A stretch of DNA of 64,000 bases from Solihabitans fulvus (GCF_008386585.1 NZ_VUOB01000019.1:1-64000), one strand, 5' to 3'. Counted from the stretch's first letter, positions 40,759 to 53,331 are shown. Notes: generated by a model not told the origin, from the sequence alone. A program made the numbers and translations.

Positions 40759-42584
40759 TGCGCGGCCACCTCCTCGCCTGGCCGGCCGCCGCTGTCCGCG
40801 CCCTCGGTGGTGGCGAGCAGCCTGCGGTATTCGGGATTGCTGTCCAGCAGTTCGCGGTGCGTGCCGACCGCGGTGATCCGGCCGTCGCTCAGCAGCGCGA
40901 CCCGGTCCGCGAGCTGCACGGTGCTCGGCCGGTGCGCGACCACCAGGGCGGTCACGTCGCGCAGCACCCGCCGCAGCGCGGCCTCGACCTCGGCCTCGGT
41001 GTGCACGTCGAGCGCGGACAGCGGGTCGTCGAGCACCAGCACCGCTGGCCGCCCGACCACGGACCGCGCCAGCGCCAACCGCTGCCGCTGCCCGCCGGAC
41101 AGGGACAGGCCCTGCTCGCCGATGCGGGTGTCCAGGCCCCACGGCAGCGCGTCGACGAACTCCTCCGCCTTGGCGATCCGCAGCGCCTGCCGGACGTCCG
41201 CCTCGGCCACGTCCGGCGAGCCGAGCGCGACGTTCTCCGTCACGCTCGCGGAGAACAGCACCGGCTCCTCGAACGCGGTGGAGACGACCGTGCGCAGGTC
41301 GTCCAGCGCGAGGTCCCGCACGTCGACGCCGTCCACGGTGATCCGGCCGCCGGTGACGTCGGCAAGGCGGGGGACCAGCGAGGTCAGCGCGGTCTTGCCG
41401 GAGCCGGTGACGCCGACGAGCGCGACCGTCTCGCCGGGCCGCACGTCGAGGTCGACCCCGCGCAGCACCTCGCGGGTCGCGCCGGGGAACGCGAAGCGCA
41501 CGCCCTCGAACCGCAGGTGCCCGCGCACCGGCTGGGCCAGCGGCTTCGGCTCGGCCGGCTCGGTGATCGTCACCGGCGAGTCGAGCACCTCCCAGTACCG
41601 CTCGCAGGCGGACGCGGCCTGGTTGGTCTCGGCGAGCAGCCAGCCGATGGTGTCCACCGGCCAACGCAGGTAGGTGCTGACGGTGACCGCGGCGACCAGC
41701 GTGCCGATGGTCAGCGTGCCGTTGGCGATGCCGAAGCCGCCGGCCAGCAGCTGCCCGGCGATGCCAAGCTCGGGCAGCATGATCAGCACCGCCCACAGCC
41801 CCGACAGGATGCGGATCTTGCGCAGCTCGGTGCCGCGCAGCTCGGTGGCCTGCGCGGCGAACCGCTTGGCCAGCTCGGGGCCCCGGCCGAAGGCCTTGAG
41901 CACCCGGATGCCCAGCACCGACTCCTCGACCGTGGAGGCGAGGTCGCCCGCCTGGTCCTGGGCGCGGCGCGTGACGATCTTGTACTTCGACTCGAACAGG
42001 TAGGAGATGACCACCAGCGGGGCGCTGCACGTCAGCACGATCAGGCCGATCATCGGCGACAGCGAGAACAGCACGCCGAGGCCGATCAGGATGATCAGGG
42101 TGTTGACCACCAGGAAGACCGCGGCGAACGCGATGAACCTGCGGACCGTGCTGAGGTCGCTGGTCGCCCTGGACAGCAGCTGGCCGGACTGCCAGCGGTC
42201 GTGGAACGCGATGGGCAGCCGTTGCAGATGGCGGAACAGGTCCTCCCGCATCTTCGTCTCCATCGCCGTCGACGGGGCGGCGTTGAGCTTGCGGCGGAGG
42301 TAGAACAGGGTCGCCTCGCCGATGCCAAGCGCCAGCACGGCGGCGATCAGCCAGGGCAGCGAGTGCAGGTCGCCGTGGGTGATCGGGCCGTCCACGATAT
42401 GCCGGGTGACCAGCGGAATCGTCAGGCCGCACAGCAGCGCGCCAAGGGTGGCGAGCCCCGAGCCGATGATGGGCAGCCGGACGGGCTTGAAGTACGGACC
42501 GAGGCGACGCAGCGTCACCAGGGTCGAGGTGTGGGTCGTGGGTTGTTCGCCGTCGGTGTTGGCCTCCGCGGGCGCGGTGTTCAC
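40755..42584 (-). CDS. ABC exporter subunit with degenerate ATPase site
   Basis: A 609-aa half-transporter: six helices plus an ATPase with Walker A GVTGSGKTA, canonical signature LSGGQRQR and Walker B VLVLDDPLSALD, where Asp replaces the catalytic Glu. With the partner subunit this makes one active and one degenerate nucleotide site, as in TM287/288 and BmrCD heterodimers. GTG 42584 has GAGGGGGA about seven bases upstream. It is divergent from a 78-aa gene. Confidence 0.92.
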   Translation of the reverse strand: MNTAPAEANTDGEQPTTHTSTLVTLRRLGPYFKPVRLPIIGSGLATLGALLCGLTIPLVTRHIVDGPITHGDLHSLPWLIAAVLALGIGEATLFYLRRKLNAAPSTAMETKMREDLFRHLQRLPIAFHDRWQSGQLLSRATSDLSTVRRFIAFAAVFLVVNTLIILIGLGVLFSLSPMIGLIVLTCSAPLVVISYLFESKYKIVTRRAQDQAGDLASTVEESVLGIRVLKAFGRGPELAKRFAAQATELRGTELRKIRILSGLWAVLIMLPELGIAGQLLAGGFGIANGTLTIGTLVAAVTVSTYLRWPVDTIGWLLAETNQAASACERYWEVLDSPVTITEPAEPKPLAQPVRGHLRFEGVRFAFPGATREVLRGVDLDVRPGETVALVGVTGSGKTALTSLVPRLADVTGGRITVDGVDVRDLALDDLRTVVSTAFEEPVLFSASVTENVALGSPDVAEADVRQALRIAKAEEFVDALPWGLDTRIGEQGLSLSGGQRQRLALARSVVGRPAVLVLDDPLSALDVHTEAEVEAALRRVLRDVTALVVAHRPSTVQLADRVALLSDGRITAVGTHRELLDSNPEYRRLLATTEGADSGGRPGEEVAAQ

Positions 42585-42769
42585 GGATTTCCCCCTCTGG
42601 TCCACCTGACGATAGGAAGAACCACCGACAAAGGCATCTGGTTTTCCTCTCGGCTGACCCTGCATGCTCGACCAAGGTGGAGGTCAAGACGGCGGTCCCG
42701 CGCGCAGGCCCGTGGCCGGATCGGGGGACCCAGGGTGGCGGTCGGGCGGAGTCGCGGGAGGATGGGCGC

Positions 42770-43006
42770 ATGACCCGTCCGGAATCGGTGCGGTTCCTGC
42801 GCACCGCCCCAACGATGGCCTTTCCCCGTGGTCGGCTGCTCGCCGCGCGCGAGGGGCAGCTGTACGTGCTCGCCCCCGACGGCTGGGACCGGCTCGGCGA
42901 GAAACGCCCGTCGAACGCCGCGATCCTCAACCGCCAGGACGCCGAGGACTGGTGCGAGACGGAAGGATGGAACCTCCACCTGCTCGACGCGGTGCCGGCC
43001 ACCTGA
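42770..43006 (+). CDS. Hypothetical protein, 78 aa
   Basis: ATG 42770, preceded by GGGAGGATGGGCGC, which could be either a distant Shine-Dalgarno sequence or a GAGGAT -10 of a leaderless message. The protein has no signal or membrane part; it contains FPRGRLLAAREGQLYVLAPD and DAEDWCETEGWNLHLLDAVP. Conserved-looking codon use, no family recognised. It lies between the ABC exporter and sepH. Confidence 0.6.
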   Translation: MTRPESVRFLRTAPTMAFPRGRLLAAREGQLYVLAPDGWDRLGEKRPSNAAILNRQDAEDWCETEGWNLHLLDAVPAT

Positions 43007-43101
43007 CCCGCCAAAAACGCCTGACATGCCAAAAACGCCGAAAAGGCGCCACCGGCTCGTGCCCTAGCCGATGGCGCCCTCTCGGCGCTGGTGGTTCTCG
43101 G

Positions 43102-44052
43102 TCAGCCCCTGTTGGAGCGGACCCCCAGTAATACGTCTTCCCAGGACGGGACGATGGGATGGTTCTTCTTCCCCCGTCGCACGGGTGGTTCGGCCTTGCG
43201 CTGGACCGGTTCCACCTCCAGCGCGGGGAGCGGCTCCTGCTCGAGTACAGGTTCCGCCTGCTGGACCTGCGGCTCCGGCGCGGCGGGTACCGCCACCGCC
43301 GCCGGTTCCGGCAGTTCCACCGGTGGCGCGGGCTCCTCCTGCACCAGGATCTCTGGCTCAGCAGGGCGCGCCACGGGCTCGACCACCTGGTCAGCCGCGC
43401 GTCCAAGGCCATCGAGCTCGAGTGCCTGCCTGGCGAGCTGAGTCACCGGCCGAACCGTGCGCAATGGGCGGTTCGGATTCGGATCCATCAGGTCGATGGC
43501 CTGCTCGTCGAGAGCGGTGACCGTGCCACCGTGCGCTCCTGGGTGGTACGCCCAGTGCGCGCGGTTGTCCGAGTGGCCGGCGAGCCACGTCAACTGGACG
43601 ACCCACTTGCCGTCCTCGCCGCGCCAGGAATCCCAGGAGGTGGCGGAGTAGTCCTGCCCGCGCAGCCCGAAGGAGTGCGCGATCACCTCACCGAGGGTCT
43701 GCACGTCCGGGCCGTCCTCGCGCACGGGGTGCGCGCGCTGGGCCAGCTCGGCGGTGCGGGATCGCTCCAACAGCACCGGGTAGGCGTACCGCTCCACCCG
43801 GTGGGCCGGAATGCCGGCGGCGGCCGCGACCTGGTCGACGGATTCGCCAGCACGGATACGGGCCTGGATTTCACGAGGGCGCATCTGGCATTCCACCTCG
43901 ATCTCGATCTGGCCGAGTCGGGTGAGATCACCTCGTGCGGCAGCGCGCAGCCGCTCATCCGCGGGAACCAGGAAGCGCTCGCGGCTCGCCGGGTCCTCGC
44001 AGACGACGGACTTGCCGTCCTCATCGAGCCCGATGACTCGCAACGCTCGCAT
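43102..44052 (-). CDS. sepH: Cell-division protein SepH (DUF3071, Rv0883c-like)
   Basis: A 316-aa protein that stimulates FtsZ assembly in Streptomyces and mycobacteria. The N-terminal DUF3071 domain begins MRALRVIGLDEDGKSVVCED and contains a helix-turn-helix-like part (RPREIQARIRAGESVDQVAA). A Pro/Glu/Val-rich linker of about 100 residues follows, and the C-terminus ends with the conserved PSWEDVLLGVR. ATG 44052 has GGGGAGG five bases upstream. serC lies upstream on the same strand but behind a hairpin. Confidence 0.93.
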   Translation of the reverse strand: MRALRVIGLDEDGKSVVCEDPASRERFLVPADERLRAAARGDLTRLGQIEIEVECQMRPREIQARIRAGESVDQVAAAAGIPAHRVERYAYPVLLERSRTAELAQRAHPVREDGPDVQTLGEVIAHSFGLRGQDYSATSWDSWRGEDGKWVVQLTWLAGHSDNRAHWAYHPGAHGGTVTALDEQAIDLMDPNPNRPLRTVRPVTQLARQALELDGLGRAADQVVEPVARPAEPEILVQEEPAPPVELPEPAAVAVPAAPEPQVQQAEPVLEQEPLPALEVEPVQRKAEPPVRRGKKNHPIVPSWEDVLLGVRSNRG

Positions 44053-44273
44053 CTCGGCCTCCCCGATGACTTCACCTCGCCGCGTCCCACGGTAGGCCGG
44101 CGCGCCTCCTTGACGTGGGAGGCACGCCGCACCCTCCGATATCTCTGTGTGATCTTGCCGTATCCGGGGCGTGGTCCGCATCCCCGAATCGACAATGTTC
44201 ACCTCATCCGTGGGTTAGCTCAGTCAACCCGGGGTTTCGCAGGCCAGGCCGGTGTGAGTCGCGCGGCGCGGCG

Positions 44274-44333
44274 GTGATCAACTTGCCCGTCCGGGTGAGC
44301 GCCGGCCGGGGCGGTGCGTCCCCAGTTGATCAC
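44274..44333. terminator. serC terminator candidate
   Basis: GTGATCAACT (44274-44283) pairs perfectly with AGTTGATCAC (44324-44333). The 40-base interior contains a GC-rich inner hairpin. It lies 17 bases after the serC stop on the minus strand. Confidence 0.6.
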
Positions 44334-44349
44334 TCAGGGCGACGGGTTC

Positions 44350-47206
<2,857 letters not shown>

Positions 47207-47213
47207 CCGCGCT

Positions 47214-47257
47214 CGACGTGGCGTAGGGGGCGATCGTGCCGGCCCTGCGCCACGTCG
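47214..47257. terminator. Bidirectional hairpin terminator
   Basis: CGACGTGGCG (47214-47223) pairs with CGCCACGTCG (47248-47257), extended by AGGG/CCCT beyond a one-base mismatch, between convergent genes. Confidence 0.75.
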
Positions 47258-47269
47258 GCGGCGGCGCGA

Positions 47270-48409
47270 TCAGCCTGCGATGGACGCCCAGCCCTCGACC
47301 TCGTCGGCGCGGCGGGGAGCCGGGCCGACGTAGGTGGCCGACGGCCGGACCAGTCGACCGGTGCGCTTCTGCTCCAGGATGTGCGCGCTCCAACCGGCGG
47401 TCCGCGCGCAGGTGAACATCGCGGGCATCATGCTCGGCGGGACCTGGGCGAAGTCGAGGATGACGGCGGCCCAGAACTCGACGTTCGTCTCGATGGCGCG
47501 GTCGGGACGGCGCTCGCGCAGCTCGGCGAGCGCGGCCTGCTCCAGCGCGGCGGCCACCTCGTAGCGTTCCGCGCCGAGTTCCCGGCAGGTGCGGCGCAGG
47601 ACGCGGGCGCGCGGGTCCTCGGCCCGGTACACCCGGTGCCCGAAGCCCATCAGCCGCTCCTTGCGGTCGAGGATGCCGGCCACCACCTTGCGGGCGTCGC
47701 CGGTCCGCTCGACCTCGTCGATCATCGGCAACACCCTGGCCGGCGCGCCGCCGTGCAGCGGGCCGGACATGGCGCCGATCGCGCCCGACATGGCGGCGGC
47801 GACGTCGGCGCCCGTCGAGGCGATCACCCGCGCGGTGAAGGTGGACGCGTTCAGGCCGTGCTCGGCGGCGGACACCCAGTAGGCGTCGACGGCCCGGACG
47901 TGCGCGGGGTCGGGCTCGCCGCGCCAGCGCGTCATGAACCGCTCGGTGATGGTCGAGCACTCGTCGACGCGCGACTGCGCGACGGCGGGCTTGTCGGTGC
48001 CCCTCGCCGACTGCGCCACGTAGGACAGGGCCATCACGGCGGCCCTGGCGAGCTGCTCGCGGGCCGCCACGTCGTCGATGTCCAGCAGCGGCTGGAAGCC
48101 CCAGATCGGCGCGACCATGGCGAGCGCCGCCTGCACGTCGACGCGGACGTCGCCGGTGTGCACGGGAATGGGGAACGGCTCGGCCGGCGGCAGGCCCGGC
48201 CCGAAGCGTCCGTCCACCAGCAGCGCCCACACGCTGCCGAAGGTGACCTTGCCGGCCAGGTCCTCGATGTCAACGCCGCGGTAGCGCAGCGACCCACCGT
48301 CCCGGTCGGGCTCGGCGATTTCGGTGCGGAAGGCCACGACGCCTTCCAGTCCGGGCCGGAACCCATCGTCCAGCTCGGTTTTCTCGGCTTGCGCCACCAC
48401 GTCGTGCAC
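47270..48409 (-). CDS. citA: Citrate synthase 2 (CitA-like)
   Basis: A 379-aa enzyme condensing oxaloacetate and acetyl-CoA (or 2-methylcitrate synthase activity with propionyl-CoA). It is of the short prokaryotic type: LRYRGVDIEDLAG, active His in EHGLNASTFTARV and MGFGHRVYR, and Asp in NVEFWAAVILDF. GTG 48409 is preceded by AAGGAG. It corresponds to Rv0889c and ends the mycobacterium-like block. It is divergent from the urease operon. Confidence 0.92.
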   Translation of the reverse strand: MHDVVAQAEKTELDDGFRPGLEGVVAFRTEIAEPDRDGGSLRYRGVDIEDLAGKVTFGSVWALLVDGRFGPGLPPAEPFPIPVHTGDVRVDVQAALAMVAPIWGFQPLLDIDDVAAREQLARAAVMALSYVAQSARGTDKPAVAQSRVDECSTITERFMTRWRGEPDPAHVRAVDAYWVSAAEHGLNASTFTARVIASTGADVAAAMSGAIGAMSGPLHGGAPARVLPMIDEVERTGDARKVVAGILDRKERLMGFGHRVYRAEDPRARVLRRTCRELGAERYEVAAALEQAALAELRERRPDRAIETNVEFWAAVILDFAQVPPSMMPAMFTCARTAGWSAHILEQKRTGRLVRPSATYVGPAPRRADEVEGWASIAG

Positions 48410-48588
48410 TGTCCGCTCCTTGCTACGAAGTACCCCGACTCCGGCGCGCCACCAGCGGTCCCGTAACACGATCAGGCCGGGCGGCGCTGCGCGGTTGGCG
48501 TCACCCTGCTCCTGTCTGCGAGCCGCCGCAATCGTCGGGTTCGGTGGCGTCGGTCACGATCCAGCGAACGATTCAGATCCGGGCCAGG

Positions 48589-48612
48589 AAAATGCGAGTT
48601 AAATGCGCATTT
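48589..48612. promoter_or_regulatory. Palindrome in the citA-ureA divergent region
   Basis: AAATGCGCATTT (48601-48612) is a perfect 12-base palindrome; AAAATGCG at 48589-48596 repeats half of it 11 bases upstream. It lies in the AT-richest part of the 278-base gap, 76 bases before ureA. The binding protein is unknown. Confidence 0.45.
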
Positions 48613-48687
48613 CTTTCGTGTTTCTGTGTGTCGCTGGGCCGTTCGCGCTATCGGCGGAAGAGGTGATCTGGTGATACACCATTTCCC

Positions 48688-48990
48688 ATGCACCTGACCC
48701 CGCACGAACGCGACAAGCTGCTCGTGCACGTCGCCGCGGACGTCGCGCGCCGCAGACTGGAGCGGGGCGTGCTGCTGAACTACCCCGAGGCCGTCGCGCT
48801 CATCACCGACCACGTCCTCGAAGGGGCGCGGGACGGGCGCACGGTCAGCGAGCTGATGCGGAGCGGGCGCGACGTGCTCGGCCGGCACCAGGTCCAGCCC
48901 GGCGTGCCGGAGATGATCGACTCGGTCCAGGCGGAGGCCACCTTCCCGGACGGCACCAAGCTCGTCACCGTGCACGGTCCCATCGCCTGA
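48688..48990 (+). CDS. ureA: Urease gamma subunit UreA
   Basis: A 100-aa structural subunit of nickel urease (urea to ammonia and carbamate). The start [20 protein letters not shown] and the blocks [20 protein letters not shown] and [20 protein letters not shown] are typical. ATG 48688 has no clear ribosome site; a TACACC hexamer ends seven bases upstream, so the message may be leaderless. Confidence 0.96.
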   Translation: MHLTPHERDKLLVHVAADVARRRLERGVLLNYPEAVALITDHVLEGARDGRTVSELMRSGRDVLGRHQVQPGVPEMIDSVQAEATFPDGTKLVTVHGPIA

Positions 48991-49010
48991 ACCGAGCGGA
49001 GGTGGGCGCC

Positions 49011-49340
49011 ATGCGTCCAGGGGAGATCATCGTCGGACCCGATCCCGTCGAGCTGAGTCCCGGCCGGCCGCGCGTCCGGCTGATCGTGGTCAACCGCGCC
49101 GACCGCCCGGTGCAGGTCGGCTCGCACTACCACTTCGCCGCGGCCAATCCCGGCCTCGACTTCGACCGCGTCGCCGCGTGGGGGCACCGGCTGGACGTGC
49201 CGGCCGGCACCGCGGTGCGCTTCGAGCCCGGCGTCGAGCGCGAGGTCGACCTGGTGCCGATCGCGGGCCGCCGGGTGGTGCCTGGGCTGCGGCCGGAGTG
49301 GTCCGGCGCGCTGGACGAGCGAGGGGCGGAGCAGGCGTGA
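49011..49340 (+). CDS. ureB: Urease beta subunit UreB
   Basis: A 109-aa subunit starting [18 protein letters not shown], with [20 protein letters not shown] and [24 protein letters not shown] is eight bases before ATG 49011. Its stop overlaps the ureC GTG by four bases. UreA, UreB and UreC assemble as a trimer of trimers. Confidence 0.96.
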   Translation: MRPGEIIVGPDPVELSPGRPRVRLIVVNRADRPVQVGSHYHFAAANPGLDFDRVAAWGHRLDVPAGTAVRFEPGVEREVDLVPIAGRRVVPGLRPEWSGALDERGAEQA

Positions 49341-51055
49341 CCCAGTTGGATCGCGAGCGGTACGCGGAGCTGTACGGCCCGACGGTCGGCGACCGGATTC
49401 GGTTGGCGGACACGAACCTGCTGATCGAGGTCACCGAGGACCGCAGCCGAGGCGCCGACGCCGGTGACGAGGTGCTCTTCGGCGGCGGCAAGGTGATCCG
49501 CGAGTCGATGGGCCAGGGCATGGCGACCCGCGCCGAGGGCGCGCCGGACCTGGTGATCACCGGCGTGGTGGTGCTGGACCACTGGGGCGTGGTGAAGGCC
49601 GACGTCGGCGTGCGGGACGGCCGCGTGGTGGCGATCGGCAAGGCCGGCAACCCGGACACGATGGACGGCGTGCACCCCGGCCTGGTCATCGGGCCGTCCA
49701 CGGAGATCGTCGGCGGCAACGGGAAGATCCTCACGGCCGGCGGCATCGACTGCCACGTGCACTTCATCTGCCCGCAGCTGGTCGACCAGGCGCTGGCCGC
49801 CGGCCTGACCACGCTGATCGGCGGCGGCACCGGGCCAGCCGACGGCACGAAGGCGACCACGGTGACCCCCGGCGCGTGGAACCTGGCGAGGATGCTGGCC
49901 TCGATGGACGGCATGCCGGTGAACGTCCTGTTGCTGGGCAAGGGAAACACCGTCCGGGACGAGGCGCTGCGCGAGCAGTTGCTCGGCGGCGCAGGCGGTT
50001 TCAAGCTGCACGAGGACTGGGGCACCACGCCCTCGGCGATCGACGCGGCGCTGCGGATCGCGGACGAGTCCGGTGTGCAGGTGGCCATCCACACCGACAC
50101 GCTGAACGAGGCCGGTTTCGTCGAGTCGACCATCGACGCGATCGCCGGCCGGTCCATCAACGCCTACCACTCCGAGGGCGCCGGCGGCGGGCACGCGCCG
50201 GACATCATCCGCGTGGTGGCCGAGCCGAACGTGCTGCCGTCCTCGACGAACCCGACCCGCCCGCACACCGTGAACACCCTGGACGAGCACCTGGACATGT
50301 TGCTGGTGTGCCACCACCTCAACCCGTCGGTGCCGGAGGACCTCGCGTTCGCGGAGAGCCGGATCCGGCCGACCACGATCGCCGCCGAGGACGTGCTGCA
50401 CGACCTCGGCGCGATCTCCATGATCAGCTCGGACTCGCAGGCGATGGGCCGGATCGGCGAGGTGATCATCCGGACCTGGCAGACCGCGCACGTGATGAAG
50501 CTGCGCAGGGGCGCGCTGCCCGGCGACTCGGCGGCGGACAACCTGCGGGCGCGCCGCTATGTCGCCAAGTACACGATCAACCCGGCCATCGCGCACGGCA
50601 TCGACGGCGAGGTCGGCTCGGTTGAGGTCGGCAAGCTCGCCGACCTGGTGCTGTGGGACCCGAAGTTCTTCGGCGTGCGGCCGGAACTGGTGTTCAAGGG
50701 CGGCTTCATCGCGTGGGCGGCGATGGGCGACGCGAACGCGTCCATCCCGACGCCGCAGCCGGTGCTGGCCAGGCCGATGTTCGGCGCGTCGCCGAGGGTG
50801 GCGGCCGCGAGCAGCGTGCACTTCGTGTCGCGCGAGGCCGTCGACGCGGACCTGGCCGACCGGCTCGGCCTGCACCGCGCGCTGGTCGCGGTCGGCAACA
50901 CCCGCCGGATCACCAAGGCGGACATGGTGCTCAACGACGCGCTGCCGGACGTCCGGGTCGACCCGGACAGCTTCGCGGTGCACGTGGACGGCGAGCTGAT
51001 CGAGCCACATCCGGTGAGCGAGTTGCCGATGGCCCAACGATATTTTCTGTTCTGA
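49337..51055 (+). CDS. ureC: Urease alpha subunit UreC
   Basis: A 572-aa catalytic subunit. Nickel ligands by alignment to Klebsiella urease (offset six): His140 and His142 (DCHVHFIC), carbamylated Lys223 ([10 protein letters not shown]), His252 ([11 protein letters not shown]), His278 ([10 protein letters not shown]), and an Asp near 366 in SSDSQAMGR. The mobile-flap Cys325 and His326 are present (LVCHHLNP). All catalytic residues are intact. GTG 49337 overlaps the ureB stop, and the stop overlaps the ureF ATG (TGATG). Confidence 0.97.
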   Translation: MTQLDRERYAELYGPTVGDRIRLADTNLLIEVTEDRSRGADAGDEVLFGGGKVIRESMGQGMATRAEGAPDLVITGVVVLDHWGVVKADVGVRDGRVVAIGKAGNPDTMDGVHPGLVIGPSTEIVGGNGKILTAGGIDCHVHFICPQLVDQALAAGLTTLIGGGTGPADGTKATTVTPGAWNLARMLASMDGMPVNVLLLGKGNTVRDEALREQLLGGAGGFKLHEDWGTTPSAIDAALRIADESGVQVAIHTDTLNEAGFVESTIDAIAGRSINAYHSEGAGGGHAPDIIRVVAEPNVLPSSTNPTRPHTVNTLDEHLDMLLVCHHLNPSVPEDLAFAESRIRPTTIAAEDVLHDLGAISMISSDSQAMGRIGEVIIRTWQTAHVMKLRRGALPGDSAADNLRARRYVAKYTINPAIAHGIDGEVGSVEVGKLADLVLWDPKFFGVRPELVFKGGFIAWAAMGDANASIPTPQPVLARPMFGASPRVAAASSVHFVSREAVDADLADRLGLHRALVAVGNTRRITKADMVLNDALPDVRVDPDSFAVHVDGELIEPHPVSELPMAQRYFLF

Positions 51056-51759
51056 TGTCCACAGTGGACGGTGTGGCAATGGTGACGCTGATCCTGGCCG
51101 ACGCCAGGTTCCCCGGCGGCGGGCACGTGCACTCCGGCGGCGTCGAAGAGGCCGCGGCGCGCGGGCTGGTGACCGGCGAGGCCGACCTGGCGGGCTTCCT
51201 GCGCGGCCGGCTGCGCACGGCTGGCGAGCTCGGCGCGGTGTTCGCGGCCGCGTCGGCGCACGCGGCCGCCGCCGGGGCCACGGCAGGGCACTGGCGGCTG
51301 CTGGACGAGGAGTTGGACGCGCGCACGCCATCCGCCGCGCAGCGAGCCGCGTCGCGGGCGCAGGGCAGGGGAGCGGTGCGGGCCGGCCGGCGCGCCTGGC
51401 CGTCGGCGGTGTTGGAGGGCCTGCTCGCGGCCGTGCCGAGGCCGCACCACCCGGTGGTGCTCGGCGCGCTGGTGGCCGGTGCCGGTGGCGGGCCGTCGGA
51501 CGCCGCGCTGTGCGCTGGGTACCTCGCGGTGAGCGGGCCGGCGAGCGCGGCCGTGCGGCTGCTCGGCCTCGACCCGTTCGGCGCGAACGCGGCCGTGGCC
51601 GCCCTGGACGCCGAGCTGCGCGCGGTGGTGGCGACGGCGACGGCCGCCGCCGCGCTGGCCCCGGCCGACCTGCCCGCGCAAAGTTCCCCCGGCCTCGACC
51701 TGCTGGCCGAGGCCCACGACCGTCGCCACAGGGAAGAGGTGCGTCTCTTTGCGAGCTGA
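51055..51759 (+). CDS. ureF: Urease accessory protein UreF
   Basis: A 234-aa helical protein; with UreD and UreG it forms the complex that activates urease. Typical blocks: [20 protein letters not shown] and [20 protein letters not shown] near the C-terminus. ATG 51055 overlaps the ureC stop by one base; ATG 51079 is a possible later start. Its start codon lies within one GTCCACAGTGGAC element. The 3' end overlaps ureG by 11 bases. Confidence 0.92.
   Translation: MSTVDGVAMVTLILADARFPGGGHVHSGGVEEAAARGLVTGEADLAGFLRGRLRTAGELGAVFAAASAHAAAAGATAGHWRLLDEELDARTPSAAQRAASRAQGRGAVRAGRRAWPSAVLEGLLAAVPRPHHPVVLGALVAGAGGGPSDAALCAGYLAVSGPASAAVRLLGLDPFGANAAVAALDAELRAVVATATAAAALAPADLPAQSSPGLDLLAEAHDRRHREEVRLFAS
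51057..51069. repeat. GTCCACAGTGGAC element, copy 5
   Basis: Exact copy spanning codons 1-5 of ureF (M-S-T-V-D). Confidence 0.8.
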
Positions 51760-52597
51760 CCACGACCACGCATCGGCCGACCACACAGATGTGAGCCACA
51801 CACATGCAGGCCACACGAATGCAGGTCACACAGATGCAGGCCACACAGATGCAGGCCACACAGATGCAGGCCACACAGATGCAGGCCACACAGATGCAGG
51901 CCACACAGATGTGGGTCACACAGATGCAGGCCACACGCATCCCGTGAACTTCGATCCCACGGCGACCGAGCCCGACCCGCATCCGCCGGCCCGAAGCGCC
52001 GGCCGGGCCGTGCGCATCGGCATCGGCGGGCCGGTCGGCAGCGGCAAGACCGCGTTGGTGGCGGCCCTGTGCCGGGCGCTCGGCGACCGGCTGAACCTCG
52101 CGGTGGTGACCAACGACATCTACACCACCGAGGACGCCGACTTCCTGCGCGCGGCCGGCGTGCTCGCGCCCGACCGGATCGAGGCGGTGCAGACCGGGTG
52201 CTGCCCGCACACCGCGATCCGCGACGACATCACCGCCAACCTGGACGCCGTCGAGCTGTTGGAGCAGCGGTTCCCCGGGCTGGACCTGGTGATCATCGAG
52301 AGCGGCGGGGACAACCTCACCGCCGTGTTCAGTCGTGGCCTGGTGGACAGCCAGGTGTTCGTGGTCGACGTGGCCGGCGGCGACAAGGTGCCGCGCAAGG
52401 GCGGGCCCGGGGTAACCACCGCGGACCTGTTGGTGATCAACAAGATTGACCTCGCCGAGCAGGTGGGCGCCGACCTGACCGTGATGGCGGCCGACGCCCA
52501 CCGCATGCGGGGCGAGCTACCGGTGATCAGTCAGTCCCTCGTGCGCACACCGGACGCGCCCGAGGTGACCGACTGGGTGCTGGCGCAGCTCGCGTGA
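51749..52597 (+). CDS. ureG: Urease GTPase UreG with His-rich tandem-repeat N-terminus
   Basis: A 282-aa GTPase. Residues 1-80 hold 16 histidines in (D)AGHT repeats, one every fifth residue from 12 to 62. The G domain follows: P-loop GGPVGSGKT (93-101), [26 protein letters not shown] with the CPH metal site, IIESGGDNL and [10 protein letters not shown]. It delivers nickel to UreC. The operon has no ureE, so the repeat may act as the nickel store (inference). The start is TTG 51749 with AAGAGG upstream; GTG 51791 would cut the repeat short. Confidence 0.94.
   Translation: MRADHDHASADHTDVSHTHAGHTNAGHTDAGHTDAGHTDAGHTDAGHTDAGHTDVGHTDAGHTHPVNFDPTATEPDPHPPARSAGRAVRIGIGGPVGSGKTALVAALCRALGDRLNLAVVTNDIYTTEDADFLRAAGVLAPDRIEAVQTGCCPHTAIRDDITANLDAVELLEQRFPGLDLVIIESGGDNLTAVFSRGLVDSQVFVVDVAGGDKVPRKGGPGVTTADLLVINKIDLAEQVGADLTVMAADAHRMRGELPVISQSLVRTPDAPEVTDWVLAQLA
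51779..51940 (+). repeat. 15-bp minisatellite in ureG
   Basis: Five perfect consecutive copies of GCAGGCCACACAGAT (51836-51910), flanked by imperfect copies over about 160 bases. Codons GAT, GCA and ACA are rare elsewhere in the gene. Copy number is likely to vary between strains. Confidence 0.93.
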
Positions 52598-52776
52598 CTG
52601 CAATATTCGTTTGTAGACCACGCACGCAGCCGGACCACCCGGGCGCGGTCAGGTGGATGAGCTGCAAGGCAGGCGTTCGTGACTCGTACGTGGGTACTCG
52701 AACGGACGCCAACGCCGCAGATCGCCGCCTGAGCGCGCCCTGCCCGACCACTTGCGCAGGTCTTGGAGACCGTCTT

Positions 52777-53316
52777 TCAGGCGCCCGGGTCGTCCGTCAT
52801 CGGGAGCACTTTGAGCTGCGCGCTCGGGCTGACGTCGCCGGCGCACCCCTGCTGGCCCGGCATCTCCAGGAACAGCGACTCCGTGGAGTCCGGCGGGTAC
52901 ACCTGGATGCCGGCTACCGGAGTCGGCTGGCACACGGCCGGATCGAACAGGCCGATCTGCACGAAGCCGACGATCGCCGACGCCGTCGCGCCGGGATCCA
53001 GCGTGACGAGCGACCCGGCCGGGCCGTCCCGCCGTGCCGCTGCCCCGACCTGGTTGCCATCACCATCCACATAGGACACACCGGGAAAGCCTTGCAACAC
53101 ACAGGTGTTGTCCCCGTAGTTGGTGAACTGCACCGCCCGGTAGACGGTGCCGGCCGCACCTTCGGCGTGGCCGAACGAGAGGCCGAGATCCGCCGCCTGG
53201 CAGATCGGGTCGAGTGCCGCCCTCGGCTGCGCGCTCGCCGGTGTCCCGACGGCGAACGACGCGGCCATTGCTCCCCCGAGCACGGTCGCGCCGATCAATC
53301 GATAAATGCCTACCAT
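52777..53316 (-). CDS. Secreted DUF4232 protein
   Basis: A 179-aa exported protein. Signal peptide LIGATVLGGAMAASFAVGTPASA, then a DUF4232 beta-domain with CQAADLGLSFGHAEGAAGTV, NTCVLQGFPGVSYVDGDG and VYPPDSTESLFLEMPGQQGC; four Cys probably form two disulfides. ATG 53316 has GGGGGA upstream. It is a paralogue of the next gene, and both are opposite in strand to the urease operon they interrupt. Function unknown. Confidence 0.9.
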   Translation of the reverse strand: MVGIYRLIGATVLGGAMAASFAVGTPASAQPRAALDPICQAADLGLSFGHAEGAAGTVYRAVQFTNYGDNTCVLQGFPGVSYVDGDGNQVGAAARRDGPAGSLVTLDPGATASAIVGFVQIGLFDPAVCQPTPVAGIQVYPPDSTESLFLEMPGQQGCAGDVSPSAQLKVLPMTDDPGA

Positions 53317-53331
53317 CACATTCCCCCTGTA

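Noticed and set aside
38920..41673. A 917-codon open frame on the plus strand across the ABC genes
   Set aside because: Arg/Gln/Val-rich shadow of high-GC codons, no motifs, no ribosome site.
38893..43032. A 1379-codon open frame on the minus strand
   Set aside because: It runs through the real ABC gene in its 3' part and reads antisense-like low-complexity Arg/Ala sequence in the rest; the true gene starts at 40758.
44208..44250. tRNA-like stretch GGTTAGCTCAGTCAACC
   Set aside because: Resembles a D-arm only; no T-arm GGTTCGA or acceptor pairing nearby.
51779..51940. CRISPR-like regular repeats
   Set aside because: Units are 15 bases, contiguous, without spacers, and encode an in-frame protein repeat.
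49127..52501. A 1124-codon open frame opposite the urease operon
   Set aside because: It is the shadow of ureABCFG; its repeats (CVACI and similar) are just the complement of the ureG minisatellite.
52757..52780. Possible ureG terminator GGTCT-TGG-AGACC with short T-run
   Set aside because: Only a 5-bp stem; too weak to list as a feature.
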